A stretch of 19,655 bases of DNA, from the NCBI GenBank assembly GCA_051005135.1, contig JBPCJQ010000017.1:1-19655 (forward strand). Reading direction: 5' to 3'. Numbering within the stretch: position 1 is the stretch's first letter; each line of letters opens with the position of its first letter. Under the pieces are notes generated by a model. The model saw only the letters and a list, made by a program, of their open reading frames with translations. It was not told where the DNA came from and did no database searches. A program made the translations under genes and the position numbers. Source of the DNA: DATAQC01 sp051005135 (GTDB taxonomy: Bacteria > Actinomycetota > Acidimicrobiia > Acidimicrobiales > AC-14). Below are positions 13,022 to 19,655 of this stretch, one piece after another.

Positions 13022-15523
13022 CCTGGGGTGCCCGTGCAGGATTGGGAGGTGGACGAGGCAACGAGCTCGTGGGCAAGGCGTGATGCCGCCGTGGTATGGC
13101 ACGGCTTCACCCAGATGCAGGATTTCGCCCAGGCCGCCATCGTGGTGGAGCGCGCCGAGGGCCACTACCTCATCGACGTGGACGGGCGTCGATACCTCGA
13201 CGCCATCTCCTCGTTGTGGGTGAACACCCTGGGCCACCGAGTCCCCGAGCTCGACGACGCCCTGCGCGACCAGCTCGACCGGGTGGCCCACTCGACCATG
13301 CTCGGGCACGGCAACCGTGTGGTGATCGAGCTGGCCGAGGCCCTGGCCGCGGTGGTGCCCGTCGACGAGCCCCATGTGCTGCTCGCCTCCGACGGGGCGT
13401 CGGCGGTGGAGCAGGCCCTCAAGATCGCCTTCCAGTACTGGATCAACCGGGGCGAGCAGGGACGCACCGCCTTCCTGGCCCTGGGCGGCGCGTACCACGG
13501 CGACACCGTCGGCGGCCTGTCACTGGGCGACGGGGGGTTCGGCACCGAGGTGTTCGACCCCCTCCGCTTCCCGGTACTGAGGGCTCCTGGCTTCGACGAC
13601 CCCGGGTGGCGGGCCGCGGCCGAGGCCCTGATGGCCGAACATGCCGGCCGCCTGGCCGCGGTCGTCGTCGAGCCCCTGGTACAGGCAGCCGGGGGCATGC
13701 AGATGGCCGCCCCCGAAGATGTCGCTGGCTTGGCCACGGCGTGCCGCCAGGCCGACGTGCTCCTGGTGTTCGACGAGGTCGCTACCGGGTTTGGCCGCAC
13801 AGGCAGCCTCTTCGCCGCCGGGGCATGCGGGGTGCGCCCGGACTTGGTCTGCCTGGGCAAGGGGCTCACCGGCGGGTACCTGCCCATGGCCGCCACGGTG
13901 GCGTCGGGGCGGGTGTTCGACGCTTTCCTGGGCGACGACCTCGGGCCCCGCACCCTCTACCACGGCCACTCATACGGCGGTAACGCCCTGGCCGCGGCGG
14001 TGGCCCTCCGCCACCTCCAGCTCTTTGCCGACGGCTCGGTGCTGGCCAACGTGGCCGAGCGGTCGGCCCAGCTCCGGTGCCTGCTCGACGAGCAGATCGC
14101 CCCCTTGGCCGAGGTGGGCGACGTCCGGCTCTGCGGCCTAATGGTCGGCGTGGAGCTGGCCCCGCCGTCACCCGCCGACGCCAGCCTCTGGGGCCGCCGG
14201 GTGTGCGCCGCCGCCGTCGACCGGGGGGTGCTGCTGCGCCCCCTCGGGCCGGTGGTGGTGCTCATGCCCCCGCTCACCGTCACCGCCGACGAGATCGACC
14301 GCATCGTCGACGTGCTGGCCGCTTCCATCGCCGAGGTCGGCGGTCAGGGCGTTCGGGCCACGCAGGCCGGCACGACGTTCGGGCCACCGAGGCCGGCGTT
14401 GGCTGACGGCGGCTGGGCGACATGGGTCGCCGGTGAGCTTGAGGCGGTGCGAGACGCCGGGCAGTGGCGGGAGGTGCGCGACCTCGACGCCCGAGGCCCG
14501 GTGGGCACCGTGGCCGCCGGCGGGAGGCGGGTAGTGAACTTCGCCGGCAACGACTACCTGGGGCTGTCGGCTCATCCCGCGGTGGTGGCTGCTGCCACTC
14601 ACGGTCTGCAGCGATGGGGAACGGGCGCGGGGGCGTCGCGCCTCGTCACCGGCTCGCGGCCCGTGCACTCCGAGCTGGAGGCGGCCCTGGCCGGTTGGAA
14701 GGGCGAGGAGGCCGCCCTGCTGTTCCCCACCGGTTACGCCGCCAACCTCGGCGTGCTGGCCACGTTCGGGCATGCAGGAGCCCGCATCCTGTCCGACGAG
14801 CGCAACCACGCCTCGGTGGTCGATGGCTGCCGCCTGGCCCGGGCCGACGTGGCGGTCTGGCGCCACGCCGACGTCGGTCACCTGGCCGCGTTGTTGGCGG
14901 CCGACGAGAGGCCCACCGTCGTCGTCACCGACAGCGTGTTCTCCATGGACGGCGACGTCGCCCCCGTCGACGACGTGGCCCGGCTGTGCCGGTCGCAGGG
15001 TGCGTTCCTGGTGGTCGACGAGGCCCACGCCATGCTCGGTCCCGCTCCTGACCTGGGCGGGGTGGCCCACGTGCGGGTGGGCACCCTCTCCAAGGCCCTG
15101 GGCTCGGTGGGGGGCTTCGTCACCGGCCCTCGCCCCTTCGTCGACCTCGTGCGCAACAGGGCCCGCCCCTCGATCTTCTCCACGGCCGTGCCGCCCTCGG
15201 CTGCGGCCGCGGCCTTGGCCGCCCTGGATGTCGCCTGCTCCGACGAGGGGGCACAGCTGAAGGCGCGCTTGGCCTCGCTCGTGGCCCGGGTCCGCCCCGG
15301 GCACCCGTCGCCGATCATCCCCGTGATCCTGGGCGACGAGGAGGCGGCGCTGGCGGCATCCGACGCCCTGCTAGCCGACGGGCTGCTGGTGCCCGCCATC
15401 CGACCTCCGACAGTGGCGCCCGGGACCTCGCGGCTGCGCGTAACCCTGTCGGCTGCCCACACCGACGACCAGGTCGACTCCCTGGTCGAGGCGCTGAGCT
15501 CGTTGGCGTCCCGTGCGCCCTGA
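13016..15523 (+). CDS. bioA/bioF: Bifunctional biotin enzyme: BioA (DAPA aminotransferase) fused to BioF (KAPA synthase)
   Basis: 835 residues, two PLP enzymes for neighbouring biotin steps. BioF joins pimeloyl thioester and alanine to KAPA; BioA turns KAPA into DAPA. BioA half (about 1-443): VWHGFTQM, SLWVNTLGHR, LASDGASAVE, GAYHGDTVGG, FDEVATGFGRTG and the PLP lysine in LGKGLTGGYLP (K282). BioF half (about 462-835): NFAGNDYLGLS, GTGAGASRLVTGS, FPTGYAANLG, DERNHASVVDG, DEAHAMLG and PLP lysine in GTLSKALGS (K693). Both look intact. A 26-bp tandem repeat forms the junction (see findings). ATG 13016 is the first start; GTG 13028 or 13034 are possible. Overlaps bioD by 11 bp. Confidence 0.93.
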   Translation: MIPGVPVQDWEVDEATSSWARRDAAVVWHGFTQMQDFAQAAIVVERAEGHYLIDVDGRRYLDAISSLWVNTLGHRVPELDDALRDQLDRVAHSTMLGHGNRVVIELAEALAAVVPVDEPHVLLASDGASAVEQALKIAFQYWINRGEQGRTAFLALGGAYHGDTVGGLSLGDGGFGTEVFDPLRFPVLRAPGFDDPGWRAAAEALMAEHAGRLAAVVVEPLVQAAGGMQMAAPEDVAGLATACRQADVLLVFDEVATGFGRTGSLFAAGACGVRPDLVCLGKGLTGGYLPMAATVASGRVFDAFLGDDLGPRTLYHGHSYGGNALAAAVALRHLQLFADGSVLANVAERSAQLRCLLDEQIAPLAEVGDVRLCGLMVGVELAPPSPADASLWGRRVCAAAVDRGVLLRPLGPVVVLMPPLTVTADEIDRIVDVLAASIAEVGGQGVRATQAGTTFGPPRPALADGGWATWVAGELEAVRDAGQWREVRDLDARGPVGTVAAGGRRVVNFAGNDYLGLSAHPAVVAAATHGLQRWGTGAGASRLVTGSRPVHSELEAALAGWKGEEAALLFPTGYAANLGVLATFGHAGARILSDERNHASVVDGCRLARADVAVWRHADVGHLAALLAADERPTVVVTDSVFSMDGDVAPVDDVARLCRSQGAFLVVDEAHAMLGPAPDLGGVAHVRVGTLSKALGSVGGFVTGPRPFVDLVRNRARPSIFSTAVPPSAAAAALAALDVACSDEGAQLKARLASLVARVRPGHPSPIIPVILGDEEAALAASDALLADGLLVPAIRPPTVAPGTSRLRVTLSAAHTDDQVDSLVEALSSLASRAP
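14345..14396 (+). repeat. 26-bp tandem repeat at the BioA/BioF junction
   Basis: Units 14345-14370 and 14371-14396 agree at 22 of 26 bases. Because 26 is not a multiple of three, the two units are read in different frames, and together they span the change from BioA to linker (residues 444-461). It lies precisely between the two enzyme domains. Confidence 0.85.
14389..14401 (+). promoter_or_regulatory. Possible internal ribosome site and TTG start for a separate BioF
   Basis: GAGG (14389-14392) lies 6 bases before TTG (14399-14401), which is in the BioF frame and would give a 374-residue BioF, close to the normal family size. It may be the relic of the ancestral bioF start or still allow internal initiation. 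Confidence 0.35.
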
Positions 15524-16139
15524 GACGGTCGTCGTCGCCCTGGGAACTGGTACCGACGTGGGTAAGACTTGGGTGGGCGCCGCCGTCCTGGGCCTCCTCC
15601 GTGCCCGGGGAGTGCAGGTGGCGGCCCGCAAGCCGGCCCAGTCCTTTGCGCCCGGCGACGGGCCGACCGACGCCGATGTGCTGGCGGCGGCCACCGGGGA
15701 GCGGCCCGAGGAAGTTTGCCCGCCGGCACGCTGGTACGAGGTGGCGATGGCGCCACCCATGGCCGCCGCCGTCCTGGGACGGCCGGTGCCCACCCTCGGC
15801 GATCTGGTGGCCGAGACGCGATGGCCGCCTGGTACCGAGCTGGGCTGGGTGGAGACGGTCGGCGGCCCTCGCTCTCCGGTGGCCACCGACGGCGACAGCG
15901 CCTCGTTGGCTGCCGCGCTGGAGCCCGACCTGGCGGTGCTGGTGGCCGATGCCGGCCTCGGAGCGGTCAACGCCGTGCTCCTGTCGGCGGCAGCCATCGA
16001 CGCACTCACCGTCGTGGTGCTCAACGGTTACCAAGACACCGACCTCCATCGCCGCAATCGCGATTGGCTGGCGCGAAGCGGGCTCGACGTGCTCACCGGG
16101 CCGGAAGAGCTCGTCGAGCGGTTGTCTCGGCGCTCGTGA
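15513..16139 (+). CDS. bioD: Dethiobiotin synthetase BioD
   Basis: 208 residues. ATP-dependent carboxylation of DAPA to dethiobiotin, the step after BioA. P-loop LGTGTDVGKTWVGAA, KPAQSF (KPVxTG-like), WYEVAMAPPMAA (substrate loop), VETVGGPRSP in place of the usual VEGAGG and a late LNGY motif. The GTG start overlaps the end of bioA-bioF by 11 bp, which implies translational coupling. The VETVGG variant is the one departure at a conserved loop and may affect nothing more than packing. bioB, for the last step, is not in the window. Confidence 0.88.
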   Translation: MRPETVVVALGTGTDVGKTWVGAAVLGLLRARGVQVAARKPAQSFAPGDGPTDADVLAAATGERPEEVCPPARWYEVAMAPPMAAAVLGRPVPTLGDLVAETRWPPGTELGWVETVGGPRSPVATDGDSASLAAALEPDLAVLVADAGLGAVNAVLLSAAAIDALTVVVLNGYQDTDLHRRNRDWLARSGLDVLTGPEELVERLSRRS

Positions 16140-16183
16140 GGGAACACTCCTAGCCCGAGGGCGTTCCAGGAGAGGAGCACAAG

Positions 16184-16543
16184 GTGAGGCGACTGGTCGG
16201 ACTGACAGGGGTGGCACTGGCGGCGATGCTGGTGCTGGTTGCTTGTGGGACTTCGAAGTCCACCACCGATGCCACCGTGGCGGAGTGCAACGCCGATCCC
16301 GGCGGGGGCAAGCCCACGGCCAAGGGCCAGGTGGTGAACACATCGTCGAAGTCCAGCAGCTTCTTCCTGCGTATCGGGTTCTACGACAGCAGCGCCAACA
16401 AGGTCTCCGAGGGCGTCGACCAGGTGGGCAGCGTCGACCCCGGCAAGGGCAGCCCCTGGCAGACCACCGGGGCAACCGGCGCCAAAGGCCCCCTTACCTG
16501 CAAGGTGATCACCCTGCGCCGGACCGTCTCTGTCGGCGGCTGA
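16184..16543 (+). CDS. Small secreted lipoprotein, FxLYD-like
   Basis: 119 residues. A lipoprotein signal peptide (MRRLVGLTGVALAAMLVLVAC, lipobox LVAC at about 18-21) precedes a small beta-rich domain with GQVVNTSSKSSSFFLRIGFYD and a late LTCKVITLRR, resembling FxLYD-type domains. Two remaining Cys residues (ECNAD and LTCKV) may form a disulphide. GTG 16184 is supported by AGGAGAGGAG (16168-16177), the strongest ribosome site in the window, 6 bases upstream. It sits 44 bp after bioD on the same strand. No function can be assigned. Confidence 0.8.
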   Translation: MRRLVGLTGVALAAMLVLVACGTSKSTTDATVAECNADPGGGKPTAKGQVVNTSSKSSSFFLRIGFYDSSANKVSEGVDQVGSVDPGKGSPWQTTGATGAKGPLTCKVITLRRTVSVGG

Positions 16544-16603
16544 GGGTTCAACTTCCAGTCTGCCTCGAAACCTGGCCTGCGGGGGCGCGTCAGGATGAGG
16601 TTG

Positions 16604-16792
16604 GTGCGGACCACCATCGACCTTCCTGAAGACCTTCACCGGCTCGCTATGGCTCTAGCCGCTCTCTCATTTACCGCGCACCCGACCGGCCTCCCCTTCA
16701 GGCAGGGGCGGCAGGGGCGGGTGAGCACCCGCACCTTCTCGCGCCTGGCCGCCTACCGCAGCAACCTTGATGACCTACTCGTCGAGACGTAG
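16604..16792 (+). pseudogene. VapB-type antitoxin remnant (ribbon-helix-helix N-terminus only)
   Basis: From GTG 16604 the peptide begins RTTIDLPEDLHRLAMALA, the classic start of VapB-like ribbon-helix-helix antitoxins. After about 20 residues the sequence turns into unrelated Pro/Arg/Gly-rich residues with no second half of the fold. No toxin gene (PIN domain) follows; instead the frame runs 18 bp into the 3' end of lepA on the other strand. This looks like a decayed or truncated toxin-antitoxin remnant, though a short expressed peptide cannot be excluded. An ATG at 16595 is in frame as well. Confidence 0.45.
16717..16732 (-). terminator. Weak hairpin after lepA
   Basis: Perfect 6-bp stem GCGGGT / ACCCGC with a GAGC loop, about 43 bp past the lepA stop on the minus strand. 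No T-run follows. It lies within the antitoxin remnant. Confidence 0.3.
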
Positions 16793-18562
16793 GGCGGAGA
16801 TGAAGGCCTCCTGGGGCACCTCTACCCGGCCGATGCTCTTCATGCGCCGCTTGCCCTCCTTCTGCTTCTCCAGGAGCTTGTGCTTGCGGGTGATGTCGCC
16901 GCCATAGCACTTGGCGATCACGTCCTTGCGGCGGGCCTTGACCGTCTGGCGAGCGATGATGCGCCCGCCGATGGTCGCCTGGATGGGCACGTCGAAGAGC
17001 TGACGGGGGATGAGGGCGCGCAGCTTGTCGGTCATGCGCCGGCCGTAGTCGTAGGCCCGGGACTTGTGGATGATCGTGCTGAAGGCATCGGCCACCACGC
17101 CGTTGAGCAGGACGTCGATCTTCACCAGGTCGCTGCGCTCGTAGCCGGCGGGCTCGTAATCAAGGCTGGCGTAGCCCTTGGTGCGGCTCTTGAGCTGGTC
17201 GAAGAAGTCCACCACCACCTCGGCCAACGGGATCCGGTAGACGAGCTCCACCCGCTCAGGCGAGATGTACTCCATCTTGGCCATGTCACCGCGCTTGGCC
17301 TGGCACAGGTCCATCACCGCGCCGGTGAACTCCGTGGGCAGCAGGACGGTGGCGGTGAGGAAGGGCTCCTCCACGAAGTCGACGTGGTTGGCGGTCGGCA
17401 TGTCGGCGGGGTTGTCGACCTCGACAGTGCTGCCGTCGGTGAGCGTCACCTGGTAGGCCACCGACGGGGCGGTGGCGATGAGGACCAGGTTGAACTCGCG
17501 CTCCAGGCGCTCGCGCACAATCTCCATGTGCAACAAGCCGAGGAACCCGCAACGGAAGCCGAACCCGAGCACCCCCGAGGTCTCCGGCTCGTAGGTGAAA
17601 GAGGCGTCGTTGAGGCGCAGCTTCTCCAGGGCGTCCCGCAGGTCGGAGAAGTCGTCACCCTCGATGGGGTAGAGCCCGCAGAACACCATGGGCTTGGGAT
17701 CGCGGTAGCCGACGAGGGGCTCGGCCGCAGGGTGGGCGGCGTTGGTGATGGTCTCTCCGGAGCGGGCCTCGGCCACGTCCTTGACCCCTGCTATGAGGTA
17801 GCCCACATCACCGGGCCCGAGCTCGGCCACCGGCACCGGCACCGGGGTGCGGGCCCCGATCTCCTCCACGTCGTGGATGACCCCGGCCTGCATGAAACGG
17901 AGACGGCTGCCGCTGGTGAGCACACCGTTCACGATCCGCACCGCGGAGATGACGCCGCGGTACTGGTCGTAGTAGGAGTCGAAGACGAGGCCCTGAAGAG
18001 GGGCGGCGGCGTCGCCGGTAGGAGCCGGGATGCGCTCGACGACGGCATCCAGGAGCTCGGCCACCCCCATGCCCGTCTTGGCGCTGATGCGCGCGATGGT
18101 CTCGGCGCCGATGCCGAGCACCCTTTCGATCTCCTCCGACACCCGCTCGGGCTCGGCCGCGGCCAGGTCGATCTTGTTCACCGCGGCGACGATCTCCAGG
18201 TCGTTCTCGAGGGCGGCGTAGCAGTTGGCCAGGGTCTGGGCCTCGATGCCCTGGGTGGCGTCGACGAGGAGCACGGCGCCCTCGCAGGCGGCCAGTGACC
18301 GCGACACCTCGTAGCCGAAGTCGACGTGGCCCGGCGTGTCGATGAGATGGAGGGTGTGACCCTTCCAGTTGAGCCGGACGTTCTGGGCCTTGATGGTGAT
18401 GCCCCGCTCGCGCTCGATGTCCATCGAGTCGAGGTACTGGGCCCGCATGTCGCGGGCATCGACCGCGCCGGTCAGCTCCAGGATGCGGTCGGACAGCGTC
18501 GTTTTGCCGTGGTCGATGTGGCTGATGATCGCCAGGTTGCGCGTTCGTTCGAGAGGGAGCAC
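16775..18562 (-). CDS. lepA: Elongation factor 4 (LepA), ribosome back-translocase GTPase
   Basis: 595 residues. GTPase motifs in order: ISHIDHGKTT (G1), RERGITIKAQ (G2), DTPGHVDF (G3), NKID (G4). EF4-specific parts follow: FDSYYDQYRGVI, GVLGFGFRCGFLGLLHMEIV, and the unique C-terminal domain with SRAYDYGRRMTDKLR and AKCYGGDITRKHKLLEKQKEGKRRMK. I chose GTG 18562, two residues before LPLERTRN, to fit the family length; a TTG at 18610 would add 16 residues and overlap the divergent phosphatase. No Shine-Dalgarno is seen; a TATTCT box lies 13 bases upstream. Confidence 0.96.
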   Translation of the reverse strand: MLPLERTRNLAIISHIDHGKTTLSDRILELTGAVDARDMRAQYLDSMDIERERGITIKAQNVRLNWKGHTLHLIDTPGHVDFGYEVSRSLAACEGAVLLVDATQGIEAQTLANCYAALENDLEIVAAVNKIDLAAAEPERVSEEIERVLGIGAETIARISAKTGMGVAELLDAVVERIPAPTGDAAAPLQGLVFDSYYDQYRGVISAVRIVNGVLTSGSRLRFMQAGVIHDVEEIGARTPVPVPVAELGPGDVGYLIAGVKDVAEARSGETITNAAHPAAEPLVGYRDPKPMVFCGLYPIEGDDFSDLRDALEKLRLNDASFTYEPETSGVLGFGFRCGFLGLLHMEIVRERLEREFNLVLIATAPSVAYQVTLTDGSTVEVDNPADMPTANHVDFVEEPFLTATVLLPTEFTGAVMDLCQAKRGDMAKMEYISPERVELVYRIPLAEVVVDFFDQLKSRTKGYASLDYEPAGYERSDLVKIDVLLNGVVADAFSTIIHKSRAYDYGRRMTDKLRALIPRQLFDVPIQATIGGRIIARQTVKARRKDVIAKCYGGDITRKHKLLEKQKEGKRRMKSIGRVEVPQEAFISALRLDE

Positions 18563-18575
18563 AGGGATCCCGGCC

Positions 18576-18581
18576 AGAATA
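18576..18581 (-). promoter_or_regulatory. Candidate -10 box TATTCT of lepA
   Basis: TATTCT on the minus strand, 13 bases before GTG 18562, in the 38-bp gap shared with the divergent phosphatase gene. No clear -35 is visible. It would give a very short leader. Confidence 0.3.
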
Positions 18582-18600
18582 GGGCCATGATCGGATCGTG

Positions 18601-19655
18601 GTGACCGCAAACGAGTCGGTGCTCATCGCCCGCCTGGACCGCCGACTGAACGAAGGCCCCCCGTATGGCATCGTGACCGAGACGGCCGACGAGCTGGCCG
18701 CCGACTTGGGCGCCAAGCGGGTGGCGTTGCTCTTGGCCGACTACAGCGGCACCACCCTGGAGCGGGTGGAACCCGGTGAGTGGCCATCAGAGACCGAGTC
18801 GTTGCCCATCGAGGGAACCAGCGCGGGAGTCGCCCAGATGGAGCAGCGCCTGGTTGTCGAGGGCGAGGGCTCCGAGTGGACGGTGTGGGCACCAGTGGTC
18901 ATCCGGGGCGAGCGCCTGGGCGTGCTGGAGGTGGTACTGAGCCAGGTACCCGACGAGGAGACTCGCCAACTGTTGTGCCAGGTGGCCGGCACCATGGCCG
19001 GCGCGGTCGTGGCTGCCCGGCCTTACACCGATCTGTTCCACCGTGTGCGGCGGCGCAAGGAGCTGGCGTTGGCCGCCGAGCTGCAATGGGAGCTGCTCCC
19101 GGTCCTGGAGTGCTCGACGCCGGACTTCTGGCTGGCCGGGGGGTTGGAGCCCGCCTACGAGATCGCCGGTGACAGCTTCGACTACGCGGTAGGCCCCGGA
19201 CGTCTCAGCCTGGCCATCATCGACGGTATGGGCCACGGCCTCGGCGCCGCGCTGCTCGCCACCCTGGTCATGGCCGCAGTGCGCAACGCCCGCCGGTGGA
19301 ACCACGGGGTGGCCGACCAGGCCCAGGGCGCCAGCCAGGCGGTCTTGGAGCAGTTCGGCGGTGACAAGTTCGTGACTGCTCTTCTGATCGAGATAGACCG
19401 CAGCAACGGGCAGGCCTTGGCCATCAACGCCGGCCACCCGCCGCCGGTGCTGGTCCGCCGGGGCCGTACCACCCATGTGCCCCTGGTTCCCGATCTGCCC
19501 CTGGGCCTGTGGCCCGATCTCGGCTATCACGTCCAGCGCTTCCAGATCGCTCCCGGCGACCGCCTGGTGCTGGTCAGCGACGGGGTGACGGAGGCATCAT
19601 CGACTGGCGGGGAGCAGTTCGGGGTCGATCGGCTGGCCTGTCTGGTGGCCGAGAA
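18601..19655 (+). CDS. GAF + PP2C (RsbU/SpoIIE-type) serine phosphatase, 3' end outside window
   Basis: 351 codons are visible and the frame is still open at the window end. An N-terminal GAF-like sensor (about 1-145: VTETADELAADLGAKRVALLLADY ... WTVWAPVVIRGERLGVLEVVL) is followed by a short helical linker (RRRKELALAAELQWELLP) and a PP2C/SpoIIE domain: YEIAGDSFDYAV, IIDGMGHGLGAALLATLVMAAV, VTALLIEID, AINAGHPPPVLV, and GDRLVLVSDGVTEA. The metal-binding Asp residues (GDS, DGMGHG, SDGVTE) are present. Such enzymes usually dephosphorylate anti-anti-sigma factors and switch stress sigma factors. GTG 18601 or 18598 are the only starts after an in-frame TAG at 18580. Divergent from lepA. Confidence 0.85.
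   Translation, partial: MTANESVLIARLDRRLNEGPPYGIVTETADELAADLGAKRVALLLADYSGTTLERVEPGEWPSETESLPIEGTSAGVAQMEQRLVVEGEGSEWTVWAPVVIRGERLGVLEVVLSQVPDEETRQLLCQVAGTMAGAVVAARPYTDLFHRVRRRKELALAAELQWELLPVLECSTPDFWLAGGLEPAYEIAGDSFDYAVGPGRLSLAIIDGMGHGLGAALLATLVMAAVRNARRWNHGVADQAQGASQAVLEQFGGDKFVTALLIEIDRSNGQALAINAGHPPPVLVRRGRTTHVPLVPDLPLGLWPDLGYHVQRFQIAPGDRLVLVSDGVTEASSTGGEQFGVDRLACLVAE

Noticed and set aside
16141..16167. Terminator between bioD and the lipoprotein gene
   Set aside because: Only a 5-bp GGAAC/GTTCC stem with a loose interior and no T-run; too weak to call.
16880..18298. 472-codon open frame on the plus strand
   Set aside because: Antisense to lepA, which is unmistakable; the predicted peptide is His/Gly/Val-rich with no recognisable motif.

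Overview
The window is very GC-rich DNA, densely packed with genes, many of which overlap by 4 bp or start with GTG or TTG. An LAXTG-type sortase signal, an hrcA-dnaJ-rsmE block and a Gram-positive style Tad cluster with no secretin gene point to an actinobacterium. Acidimicrobiia is my best guess from overall style; this is inference and no marker gene proves it.

Left part (1-10096, all + strand): the 3' end of a Thr/Pro-repeat, sortase-anchored surface protein is followed by a terminator. Then comes a Tad/Flp pilus operon in the order SAF-domain protein (CpaB-like), CpaE/Ssd-like P-loop protein, CpaF ATPase, TadB, TadC, a 69-residue Flp-like pilin and three TadE/TadG-like pseudopilins. The row ends with a membrane-anchored degenerate kinase-like protein and a multi-pass LysM protein. 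Start/stop overlaps tie most of the row together. No prepilin peptidase lies in the window.

Middle (10097-13004): a long perfect-but-one hairpin separates the convergent blocks. On the minus strand hrcA, dnaJ and rsmE form a heat-shock/ribosome-modification operon. No CIRCE operator is visible beside hrcA.

Right part: divergent from hrcA by only 11 bp is a biotin block in which BioA and BioF are one 835-residue polypeptide, followed by an overlapping bioD. A 26-bp tandem repeat sits exactly at the BioA/BioF junction. Taking out one unit would put a stop codon after BioA and leave a TTG start with a GAGG motif for BioF, so the fusion may have arisen by this duplication. A small FxLYD-like lipoprotein and a broken VapB-like antitoxin follow. 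lepA (minus strand) and a divergent GAF + PP2C (RsbU/SpoIIE-type) phosphatase cut by the window end complete the region.

The most unusual non-genic signal is a family of GC-rich hairpin repeats lying inside tad-cluster reading frames: in tadG at 7236-7314, inverted and tandemly duplicated in the kinase-like gene at 8254-8446, and partly at 6261-6309 before tadE. A separate 27-bp minisatellite lies in the cpaF tail.
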